Shown here: piece after piece, positions 7,640-14,534 of the stretch | How the letters are laid out: each line of letters opens with the position of its first letter | Position numbering within the stretch: the first letter of the stretch is position 1 | Assembly (NCBI GenBank): GCA_964424545.1 | Contig: CAYRJN010000042.1 | Location: 1-22,751 of the forward strand | Source of the DNA: JAUVIB01 sp964424545 | GTDB taxonomy: Bacteria > Calditrichota > Calditrichia > Calditrichales > Calditrichaceae | DNA length: 22,751 nt | Direction of reading: 5' to 3' | Program-made: the position numbers and the translations under genes | Notes under the pieces: model-generated | The model's database searches: none | Told to the model about the DNA's origin: nothing | The model's input: only the letters and a program-made list of their open reading frames with translations

Positions 7640-9742
7640 ATGTTTATTCGTAAAGAAGTAGAAATCGGCGGTAAAATTTTATCGATCGAAACAGGTAAAT
7701 TAGCCAAGCAGGCAAACGGCGCCGTCATGATCGGTTTGGGAGAAACAATGACATTGGTTACGGCGGTGGCCGCAGAAGAAGCCGGTGAAGATCGTGGGTT
7801 TTTTCCGTTAAGCGTTGAATACAGGGAAAAAACGTATTCCGCCGGGAAAATACCGGGTGGATTTATAAAGCGCGAAGCGAGACCGAGCGAAAAAGAGATA
7901 CTCTCCGCTCGTTTGATAGACCGCCCTATCCGTCCTTTATTTCCCGATACATTTCTGTTTGAAACACAAATTATTGCCAATGTTTTGTCATTGGATAAAG
8001 AGAACGACGCCGACGTATTAGCCGGTATCGGCGCTTCGGCTGCCCTTTCCATTTCCAATATCCCTTTTAACGGGCCTATTGCCACGGTTCGCGTTATCAA
8101 GCTGGGCGAGGAGTATGTCATATTTCCTTCACGCGAGCAGGTGGAAAATGCGGAGCTCGAATTGGTTGTGGCCGGTTCGGATGAATCCATCATGATGGTG
8201 GAGGGCGAGGCACAGGAAGTATCGGAAGATGAATTATTGCAAGCCATATCCACGGCGCATGAATCCATTAAAAAGATCATTGCTTTGCAAAAAGAATTGG
8301 TCGCCGAAGCCGGTGTGGAAAAGAGAGAAATTCCCGTAAGGGAGATTCCTGAAGGTTTGGAAGAAAAAGTGGAAGAGATCGCTCTAGAGCAATTGAAAGA
8401 CGCGATTCGTATCGAAGATAGGGCGGAAAGAAAAAAAACCTTAAAAGAATTAAAAAACGATTTGATTGAGCGGTTGGAAGAAGAATACCCCGAATCGGAA
8501 AAACTGATTAAAAGCATTTTGCACGATCTCGAAAAAAGAGAAGTGCGTTTAATGGTTACGGAGGAAGGCAAGCGTCTTGACGGTCGTAAGGTAACGGAAA
8601 TCCGGCCAATCAGCTGTGAAACCGATTTGCTTCCGCGCGCTCACGGCTCGGCTTTGTTTACGCGCGGGCAAACTCAGGCGCTCGGTATTGTTACGCTCGG
8701 TTCCAAAAGAGACGAGCAGATTGTGGACGCTCTTGAAGGCGAATACAGAAAAAAATATCAGCTGCATTACAATTTTCCGCCTTTTTCAACGGGCGAGGCA
8801 AAACCGATTCGCGGCGTCAGCCGCAGAGAAATCGGTCACGGTAATTTGGCCGAACGCGCTTTAAAGCCGGTTATTCCTTTGTCCGATGACTTCCCCTACA
8901 CCATTCGGGTTGTTTCGGAAGTGCTTGAGTCCAACGGCTCTTCATCCATGGCTACGGTTTGCGCCGGTTCCATGTCGTTGATGGCCGCCGGTGTTCCGGT
9001 TAAGGGCGCCGTTGCCGGTATTGCCATGGGCTTGATAAAAGAGGGCGAGAATATCGCTATTCTGTCCGATATTCTCGGCGATGAAGACCATCTCGGCGAT
9101 ATGGATTTTAAAGTTGCCGGCACCAAAGACGGCATCACAGCCGTGCAGATGGATATAAAGATAGACGGTATCTCGCAAGATGTAATGGAAAAGGCTTTGG
9201 CTCAGGCTAAAGAAGGTCGCGCGCATATTATGGGCGAAATGAATAAGGAGATTGAAGAAGCGCGTAAAGACCTTAGCCAATATGCGCCGCGTATTCTGTT
9301 TGTCACCGTACCGACGGATAAAATCGGCGCAATTATCGGACCGGGCGGTAAAACCATTCAAGGTATCGTCGCCGATACGGGCGCGGAAATTGATATCGAA
9401 GATACAGGCGTCGTTACGATTGCATCTCTCGATTTGGAATCGGCCGAAGCAGCGCGTAAAATGGTTGAAGCGATAATCGAAGTGCCTAAGGTCGGTAAAA
9501 TTTATAACGGAAAGGTGCGTTCCATTAAAGATTTCGGCGCTTTTATCGAAATTTTGCCGGGAAAAGACGGAATGGTTCATATTTCCGAGCTTGATATTAA
9601 AAGGGTGAATAAGGTTACGGATATTCTTAAAGAGGGCGATAAAGTTGACGTTATGGTAAAAAGCGTTTCACCCGACGGAAAAGTCTCTTTAAGCATCAAA
9701 TCGATTCTTCTTAAAAAACAAAGAGAAGGTCAATCCAAATAA
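7640..9742 (+). CDS. pnp: Polyribonucleotide nucleotidyltransferase (PNPase)
   Basis: PNPase is a trimeric 3'-to-5' phosphorolytic exoribonuclease for mRNA decay and quality control. The 700-residue product has the complete family layout: a first RNase PH-like domain, an α-helical linker, a second RNase PH domain, a KH domain and an S1 domain. Visible motifs are 'FTRGQTQALG', 'SNGSSSMATVC' and the acidic catalytic stretch 'GDEDHLGDMDFKVAGT' near 480–495 in the second PH domain. The KH loop 'IIGPGGKTIQ' is near 565. The S1 domain 'GKVRSIKDFGAFIEI' begins near 617. CGGAGA before the ATG serves as the ribosome binding site. Nothing looks truncated. Confidence 0.98.
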   Translation: MFIRKEVEIGGKILSIETGKLAKQANGAVMIGLGETMTLVTAVAAEEAGEDRGFFPLSVEYREKTYSAGKIPGGFIKREARPSEKEILSARLIDRPIRPLFPDTFLFETQIIANVLSLDKENDADVLAGIGASAALSISNIPFNGPIATVRVIKLGEEYVIFPSREQVENAELELVVAGSDESIMMVEGEAQEVSEDELLQAISTAHESIKKIIALQKELVAEAGVEKREIPVREIPEGLEEKVEEIALEQLKDAIRIEDRAERKKTLKELKNDLIERLEEEYPESEKLIKSILHDLEKREVRLMVTEEGKRLDGRKVTEIRPISCETDLLPRAHGSALFTRGQTQALGIVTLGSKRDEQIVDALEGEYRKKYQLHYNFPPFSTGEAKPIRGVSRREIGHGNLAERALKPVIPLSDDFPYTIRVVSEVLESNGSSSMATVCAGSMSLMAAGVPVKGAVAGIAMGLIKEGENIAILSDILGDEDHLGDMDFKVAGTKDGITAVQMDIKIDGISQDVMEKALAQAKEGRAHIMGEMNKEIEEARKDLSQYAPRILFVTVPTDKIGAIIGPGGKTIQGIVADTGAEIDIEDTGVVTIASLDLESAEAARKMVEAIIEVPKVGKIYNGKVRSIKDFGAFIEILPGKDGMVHISELDIKRVNKVTDILKEGDKVDVMVKSVSPDGKVSLSIKSILLKKQREGQSK

Positions 9743-9746
9743 TTTT

Positions 9747-10979
9747 ATGTCCACCCCAAAAACGGTCATAAATCGAACAAAACTAAGCAGCGGCCTTGCA
9801 GTGGTAAGCGAACATATTCCCACTGCAAGGTCTGTTTATTTCAGCGTATATATTAAAGCCGGTTCCAGAAACGAGGCGAAAACGGATAACGGAATAGCTC
9901 ATTTTTTGGAACATATGTTTTTTAAAGGAACAAGCAATCGCAACGCTTATGAAATCGCCGGAGCGCTTGAAGATCTCGGCGGTAATCTAAACGCCTATAC
10001 CGGCAAAGAAATTACGGCTTTCTACGCTAATATCCTATCCGAACATCTGCCCCGCGCCATTGATGTCATTTCCGATATGCTCTGCAACTCATTATTTGAA
10101 GAAAATGATATTGAACATGAAAAACAAGTTGTGCTTGAAGAGATAAACGCCGTCAAAGATTCTCCCGAAGAGTATATATTCGACCTTTTCCAAGAGCAAA
10201 TGTTTCCCGAACAGCCGTTGGGTCGACCCATATTGGGCGGCGAAAAAACGCTGGCCGGCTTTAATCGGGAAAAAATAACGCATTTCAGGGATCGTTTTTA
10301 TTTAAGCAATAATATCGTAATCAGCGCAGCCGGCAATTTGGATCATCGTGAGCTTGTAACGCTGGTTGAAGATAAATTTTGTTTTGCGCAAAACGCTTGG
10401 GAAATTGAAAATGGAACGCCTGTGGCCTTTAAAAAAAGGCGGCGTGTTTATAATCAGGCCTCTCATCAAACCCATATTTGCGCCGGAGTGGAAGCGGTTT
10501 CATACAAATCGGAAAAAAAATATGATTTAATCGCATTAAATACGTATCTTGGGGGCGGGATGAGTTCGCGTCTCTTTCAAAAAATACGCGAAGAATACGG
10601 CTATGCCTATACGGTCTATTCGTCCGTTGATTATTACAGTGACACGGGTGTTATCAGTTTCTATCTCGGTACGAATAAAAAATACAGGCAGAAAGCGCTG
10701 GATATATTAACTGATGAAATTAGACGAGTTTCGCAGGTTAAATTGTCCGATGAAATTGTAAACAAAATAAAGACTCAGATGAAAGGCAGCTTTCTTCTCG
10801 GATTTGAAGACCCCTATAATCGTATGTCGCGGCTTGCCAAAAACGAGATATATTTTGGAAAGCAGCACCCGGTGCAATTAGCGCTGGATTCAATAGAATC
10901 CGTTACACCGGATACAATCTTGGCAACGGCAAAGGCAATTTTAAATATTGATGAGTTTAATATAATTCAAATATCATGA
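9747..10979 (+). CDS. M16-family zinc peptidase (processing peptidase-like)
   Basis: This is a single-unit M16 (pitrilysin/insulinase/mitochondrial processing peptidase) protein of 410 residues. The inverted zinc motif HxxEH is present as 'HFLEH' at 52–56. The third ligand is Glu132 in 'VLEEINAV', 76 residues after His56, the family's expected spacing. The C-terminal half has 'GGGMSSRLFQKIREEYGYAYTV', the substrate-arm signature. No signal peptide is evident, so it is probably cytoplasmic. It starts four bases after pnp, and pnp–M16 adjacency is common in bacteria. Its stop overlaps the next gene's start by four bases (ATGA). The substrate cannot be read from sequence. Confidence 0.95.
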   Translation: MSTPKTVINRTKLSSGLAVVSEHIPTARSVYFSVYIKAGSRNEAKTDNGIAHFLEHMFFKGTSNRNAYEIAGALEDLGGNLNAYTGKEITAFYANILSEHLPRAIDVISDMLCNSLFEENDIEHEKQVVLEEINAVKDSPEEYIFDLFQEQMFPEQPLGRPILGGEKTLAGFNREKITHFRDRFYLSNNIVISAAGNLDHRELVTLVEDKFCFAQNAWEIENGTPVAFKKRRRVYNQASHQTHICAGVEAVSYKSEKKYDLIALNTYLGGGMSSRLFQKIREEYGYAYTVYSSVDYYSDTGVISFYLGTNKKYRQKALDILTDEIRRVSQVKLSDEIVNKIKTQMKGSFLLGFEDPYNRMSRLAKNEIYFGKQHPVQLALDSIESVTPDTILATAKAILNIDEFNIIQIS

Positions 10980-12103
10980 TGCTAAAAGTCGGTGTATTAC
11001 GAGAAATAAATCCCTATGAAGGGCGGGTTGCGCTTACGCCCGGCGGCGTTGCCGTTTTGGTAAAAAACGGTATAGACGTTTTTATAGAAGAAAATGCCGG
11101 AGAAGATTCACAGTTTAATAATATCGAATATGAACGCGCAGGCGCCGTTATTTTACCTACGAGCGAAAAGGTGGTAAAAAAAGCGGAGCTGATTTTAAAA
11201 ATACAACCGTTAAAGCCCGTAGAATATGAGTTGCTGAATGATAGCCATGTGCTGATATCATTTTCCGATTATAATTACAATACCAAACGGCTTAACGCTT
11301 TTATGGAAACGAAAGCGACCTTCTTTTCGGCCGAATTGCTGCAAGACGCCCAAGGTAAATATCCCGTGTTAATGGGTATGAGCGAAGTCGCCGGCAAAAT
11401 GGTTGTTAGTCAGGCTTCTCAACTTTTAACCATAGACGAAGGCGGCAAAGGGAAACTATTGCAAGGTACAAGCGTTACCAAACCCGCAAATATAGTTATA
11501 GTAGGCGCGGGACAGGTGGGTCGAACTGCTGCGGTTGAAGCCTTGCACTCCGGCGCTTCGGTTAACCTGTTAACCTTTAAAGCCGGAAAATTAGAAGAAT
11601 TTGCTGCAGATAATCCTAAAATTAAAATAGAAAATTACTCGGAAGAATTATTGAGAACGCTGCTGCCCAAAACTGATGTTCTTATTGTGGCCGTTTTTTC
11701 CCTGCATACTAATTTCGATATTGTCATTACCAAAGAAATGGTGAATTTGATGGAAAAAGGCAGCGTCGTGATCGATGTCTCCGTCGAAAAAACAAAAGTG
11801 GTGGAAACATCGCATATTACCGACCATGGAAAACCATCCTTCGTATTGGATGGTATAGTCTATTATTGCGTTCCTAATATTCCGGCGAGGGTGCCTATAA
11901 CATCAAGCCACATTCATACTAAAAGTATCCTTCCTTTCGTAAAGTTGTTGGCAATGAAGGGACTGAAAGGCGCCATTGAAGAAGAACCGGGATTCCTGAC
12001 CTCTTTAATTATCTATAAAGGGAAAATAACCAATCGTGTTTATGCGGAATTAAACGGAAACGAATTTTATAATATTTTTGAATTATTGGAAATGAATTTA
12101 TAA
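10976..12103 (+). CDS. Alanine dehydrogenase/PNT-family protein with altered active site
   Basis: This 375-residue protein matches the alanine dehydrogenase / NAD(P) transhydrogenase α fold. The N-terminus 'VGVLREINPYEGRVALTPGG' carries the pyruvate-binding Arg (Arg17), and Lys75 in 'LILKIQP' fits the second binding residue. The Rossmann motif is 'GAGQVG' (177–182). 'YYCVPNIPARVP' and 'YKGKITNRVYAE' match the C-terminal signatures. By my alignment the catalytic His of the '…LHLA' motif is Asp98 here ('ISFSDYN'), and the catalytic Asp of 'DVAIDQGG' is Glu271 ('DVSVEKTK'). It may therefore not be a normal alanine dehydrogenase. ATG 10976 overlaps the M16 stop; ATG 10979 is an equal candidate. 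Members of this family elsewhere oxidise L-alanine to pyruvate with NAD. Confidence 0.85.
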   Translation: MMLKVGVLREINPYEGRVALTPGGVAVLVKNGIDVFIEENAGEDSQFNNIEYERAGAVILPTSEKVVKKAELILKIQPLKPVEYELLNDSHVLISFSDYNYNTKRLNAFMETKATFFSAELLQDAQGKYPVLMGMSEVAGKMVVSQASQLLTIDEGGKGKLLQGTSVTKPANIVIVGAGQVGRTAAVEALHSGASVNLLTFKAGKLEEFAADNPKIKIENYSEELLRTLLPKTDVLIVAVFSLHTNFDIVITKEMVNLMEKGSVVIDVSVEKTKVVETSHITDHGKPSFVLDGIVYYCVPNIPARVPITSSHIHTKSILPFVKLLAMKGLKGAIEEEPGFLTSLIIYKGKITNRVYAELNGNEFYNIFELLEMNL

Positions 12104-12119
12104 AGCGCTCGCCTTACAA

Positions 12120-12917
12120 ATGGAAAACTTCAATAACCCGCTGTATCAAATCCCGATCATTAATTACCATAAAATAGAAAAAAATTTTGATATCGGAATA
12201 ACCGCCAGAACTCCCGAACAGTTTGAAGACGATATGTATTTTTTGCATAAACACAATTTTCAAACAGTAACATTTAGAGAGTTGTTAAAAGAAAAAAAAT
12301 TTTTACCAAACATGGTTATTATAACTTTTGACGACGCTTACCGTTCCTTTTACACTACCGCCTATCCTGTTCTAAAAAAATATAATTTTTCAGCGGTAGT
12401 TTATGTTCCGTTTAACTATCTTGGTCGCTGGAATGACTGGGATGTGCAATATTACGGTAAGCGCTTTAAGCATATCGCCAAGGAAGAAGCGTTGGAAATA
12501 TATAAAGGGGGAATGGAAATCGGTTCGCATTCCTTAAGCCATCGTATGCTTACAGCGCTTGATAAAAAAGAAGCTGAAAAAGAGATTTACGGCAGTAAAG
12601 AGGCCTTAGAGGAGTTGTTAAACGATCAAATAATTTCCATTAGTTACCCCTTCAGTCGTTTTAATGATGACATTCTGACGTTAACGCATAAGGCGGGGTA
12701 TACTTTCGGCGTTGCTTCGCTCTATTTTAAGGGTATACAACAAAAATATCAATCGCTATGTCTTAAGCGTTTCAATATTTATCGTATCGACGGTAAAAAG
12801 TCTTTTCGTAAGAAAACCGAGAAGAAAAATGTAAGACTTCTCACTTTCCGTGATTGGTTAATTCAAAAAGGGGGCCTAGCGACAAATTTACATCAAATAT
12901 TAATAAAACAGAGATGA
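12120..12917 (+). CDS. NodB-type polysaccharide deacetylase family protein
   Basis: This is a 265-residue carbohydrate esterase family 4-like protein. It starts with the 'IPIINYHKI' strand. It has the metal/catalytic 'TFDDAYRS' motif (Asp71, Asp72) and 'HSLSH' (His137, His141) for zinc binding. The third motif is reduced to 'SYPFSRFND'. Such enzymes remove acetyl groups from N-acetylated sugars of peptidoglycan or exopolysaccharide. No signal peptide is visible, so the product is cytoplasmic or its export route is unclear. The C-terminus is basic ('KKSFRKKTEKKNVR'). It begins 17 bases after the preceding stop and is probably the last gene of the long operon. Confidence 0.88.
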   Translation: MENFNNPLYQIPIINYHKIEKNFDIGITARTPEQFEDDMYFLHKHNFQTVTFRELLKEKKFLPNMVIITFDDAYRSFYTTAYPVLKKYNFSAVVYVPFNYLGRWNDWDVQYYGKRFKHIAKEEALEIYKGGMEIGSHSLSHRMLTALDKKEAEKEIYGSKEALEELLNDQIISISYPFSRFNDDILTLTHKAGYTFGVASLYFKGIQQKYQSLCLKRFNIYRIDGKKSFRKKTEKKNVRLLTFRDWLIQKGGLATNLHQILIKQR

Positions 12918-12939
12918 TATATTAAGAAGAAATAGACAA

Positions 12940-12965
12940 GCGGTCGGCAGTTACCGCGTTGTTTT
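12940..12965 (+). terminator. Weak terminator-like hairpin after the deacetylase gene
   Basis: GCGGT (12940–12944) and ACCGC (12953–12957) form a 5-bp GC-rich stem with an eight-base loop, followed by GTTGTTTT. It sits 23 bases after the last stop of the long operon, where a terminator is expected. The stem is short and the T-run is interrupted. Confidence 0.35.
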
Positions 12966-13156
12966 GCTTCCATGCGATTAAATTTTCGGCGTAATCAGGG
13001 GGATTTTGAAAATAAGGGAACAACCAACATCTTTAGCCGTATAACTATCAGCAAAGATAAAATAAATCCATTATCGCAACAATGAGCATTTACCGTTTTA
13101 TCATTGTGACGCATGGCACAGACAGCTGCTAATATTGCGAAAGTCTTGTTTTTCTC

Positions 13157-13185
13157 TTGACAATACGGAAAATCTCCTGTATATT
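13157..13185 (+). promoter_or_regulatory. σ70-type promoter for the PorV-like gene
   Basis: A perfect -35 box TTGACA (13157–13162) and a -10 box TATATT (13180–13185) are separated by exactly 17 bases. The predicted transcription start is near 13191–13193. That would give a leader of about 200 bases before the PorV-like gene. This is the clearest promoter in the window. Confidence 0.75.
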
Positions 13186-13225
13186 TCCGAACCTTTTAAT
13201 TAAACAAAAAGAGAGACGCCTATAA

Positions 13226-13313
13226 GTAGTTTGTTAAAGATGCAGATGTTATTACAATAATAGTATTGTTATTTGTTCAAAAGCATTGGATTAATCTGTC
13301 TTTAATAAACTAC
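13226..13313 (+). promoter_or_regulatory. Long leader hairpin I upstream of the PorV-like gene
   Basis: The arms 13226–13240 (GTAGTTTGTTAAAGA) and 13299–13313 (TCTTTAATAAACTAC) pair over 15 positions with a single G·U. The 58-base loop contains a nested perfect 6-bp hairpin, ACAATA (13254–13259) with TATTGT (13264–13269). It lies wholly inside the predicted leader RNA. There is no flanking target-site duplication to suggest a mobile element. Confidence 0.55.
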
Positions 13314-13330
13314 CTGATTGGAATAATTGT

Positions 13331-13382
13331 AAACCGATTAAGTAGATAGTCATGACGGATTGTCTTTTTAATCGGTTTTTTT
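13331..13382 (+). terminator. Leader hairpin II with U-tract (attenuator-like)
   Basis: AAACCGATTAA (13331–13341) and TTAATCGGTTT (13368–13378) form a perfect 11-bp stem with a 26-base loop. Seven consecutive T's end at 13382. It sits directly before the GGAGG at 13385–13389, so if it folds as a terminator it would stop transcription just before the gene. A GATTAATC palindrome at 13289–13296 could pair six bases with either arm, so an alternative fold is possible. Confidence 0.5.
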
Positions 13383-13393
13383 ATGGAGGAATG

Positions 13394-14473
13394 ATGAAGA
13401 GAGTTTTAAGTTTGAGCGTGATAATTTTTTTTATGGTTGGATCGCATAGATATGCTTTTGCGCAGGGCGAGGCGGCCGTACCTTTTTTACTAATCTCTCC
13501 GGGCGCCAGTTACGGCGCATTGGGAGAAGCGGGCGTTGCTTACACGAACGACGCAAATGCCGTTTTTTGGAACCCTGCCGGGCTGGCCTATCAATATGAC
13601 AATCCCCAAGCGGATAAACCGGGTCAGGTTACATTTATGCACGCCAAATGGCTGCCGCAATTTAATTTCAGCGATTTATTCTATGAATATGCCGCCGGCC
13701 GATATTATATTGACGGCATAGGGATGCTCGGCACCAGTATTACCTTCCTTAATCTGGGGCAAAACGTCTGGACGGATGAACAGGGGAATGAATTGGGAAC
13801 ATTCGATTCTTTTGAATGGGCCCTGACGGTCTCTTACGCCACAAAAATTATTGAAAATGTTTCCATCGGGGTAAATGCTAAATTTATACAGAGTAATTTA
13901 TCGAATGTCAACGTCGGCGCTGAAAATCAGGACGGTTCGGCTTCTTCTTTTGCCGTTGATGTCGGCGCTATGTGGAAACCGGATTACAAAATATTAAACA
14001 ATCGCTTAACCCTCGGCCTAAATGTGTCCAATATCGGGCCGAAAATTTCATACATTGATGATAAACAGGCCGATCCTTTACCCACTAATTTAAAAGCGGG
14101 ACTTTCGTACAAAATATTTGACGACGAATTTAATAAACTTACCTTTGTTTACGATATGAATAAACTTATGGTGGTCAAGGATTCTTTAGGCCATTCCGAT
14201 AACGTATTTGAATCGCTGTTCTATTCGGCATGGGCCGAAGGTTCTTGGTCTGATATTACCAGTTCGTTTGGATTGGAATACTGGTACGGCGATCTAATTG
14301 CTTTAAGAGCGGGCTGGTTTTATGAAGACCCCAATAACGGCGGCCGTAACTTTACGACCTTTGGAGCCGGGATTAAATACAGTATCTTCGGCGTGGATTT
14401 CGCTTATATTGCGGGAGATGATGAATCGCCGTTGTCGGGAACTATGCGCTTTTCGCTTGCTGTCTCATTCTGA
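13394..14473 (+). CDS. PorV/PorQ-like T9SS-associated outer-membrane protein
   Basis: This is an exported β-barrel protein of about 360 residues. A signal peptide runs from MKRVLSLSV through 'RYAFAQ|G'. The mature start 'AVPFLLISPGASYGALGEAGVAYTNDANAVFWNPAGLA' is the hallmark of PorV/PorQ family (FadL-like barrel) proteins. In the type IX system PorV shuttles sorting-domain cargo to the attachment complex. The rest is rich in alternating strand patterns and ends with an aromatic residue ('SLAVSF'), as outer-membrane proteins do. ATG 13394 has GGAGG four bases upstream; ATG 13391 is only one base from it. A still earlier ATG (13352) lies in the hairpin loop and is unlikely. The next gene encodes a protein with a T9SS sorting domain. 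Confidence 0.85.
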   Translation: MKRVLSLSVIIFFMVGSHRYAFAQGEAAVPFLLISPGASYGALGEAGVAYTNDANAVFWNPAGLAYQYDNPQADKPGQVTFMHAKWLPQFNFSDLFYEYAAGRYYIDGIGMLGTSITFLNLGQNVWTDEQGNELGTFDSFEWALTVSYATKIIENVSIGVNAKFIQSNLSNVNVGAENQDGSASSFAVDVGAMWKPDYKILNNRLTLGLNVSNIGPKISYIDDKQADPLPTNLKAGLSYKIFDDEFNKLTFVYDMNKLMVVKDSLGHSDNVFESLFYSAWAEGSWSDITSSFGLEYWYGDLIALRAGWFYEDPNNGGRNFTTFGAGIKYSIFGVDFAYIAGDDESPLSGTMRFSLAVSF

Positions 14474-14481
14474 TTTGATAT

Positions 14482-14505
14482 GGGGTATTCGATGATACCC
14501 CTTTT
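14482..14505 (+). terminator. Rho-independent terminator after the PorV-like gene
   Basis: GGGGTAT (14482–14488) and ATACCCC (14495–14501) form a perfect 7-bp stem with a six-base loop, followed by TTTT. It lies nine bases after the stop of the PorV-like gene and 30 bases before the next start. It should end or attenuate the transcript between the two genes. Confidence 0.65.
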
Positions 14506-14534
14506 CCCTAATTATTCTTGGATACAACTTCAAT

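Larger units (their letters stand above)
12918..13393. other. Non-coding gap with promoter and structured leader
   Basis: No gene of credible length lies here. In order it holds a weak terminator-like hairpin (12940–12965), a 7-bp perfect inverted repeat ACAATGA/TCATTGT (13079–13107), and a near-consensus promoter (13157–13185). Two hairpins follow (13226–13313 and 13331–13378), then the ribosome binding site of the PorV-like gene. The stretch 12970–13075 shows nothing I can name. Confidence 0.75.

Noticed and set aside
7621..8571. A 316-codon minus-strand open frame opposite the start of pnp
   Set aside because: It is Ser-rich with no family signature and lies fully opposite a clear PNPase gene.
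8942..9580. A 212-codon minus-strand open frame opposite the end of pnp
   Set aside because: Its His/Asn/Phe-rich composition is typical of an antisense shadow, and no motif was recognised.
13240..13260. A six-codon leader peptide (ATG…TAA) inside leader hairpin I
   Set aside because: There is no Shine–Dalgarno before it, and the codons show no amino-acid bias that would suggest attenuation control.
13226..13313. Leader hairpin I as a small non-autonomous transposable element
   Set aside because: The 15-bp inverted arms could be terminal repeats, but no target-site duplication flanks them and no second copy is present in the window.
13352..13393. Earlier ATG for the PorV-like gene
   Set aside because: It lies in the loop of leader hairpin II without a ribosome binding site, and the signal peptide clearly begins at the ATG pair after GGAGGA.
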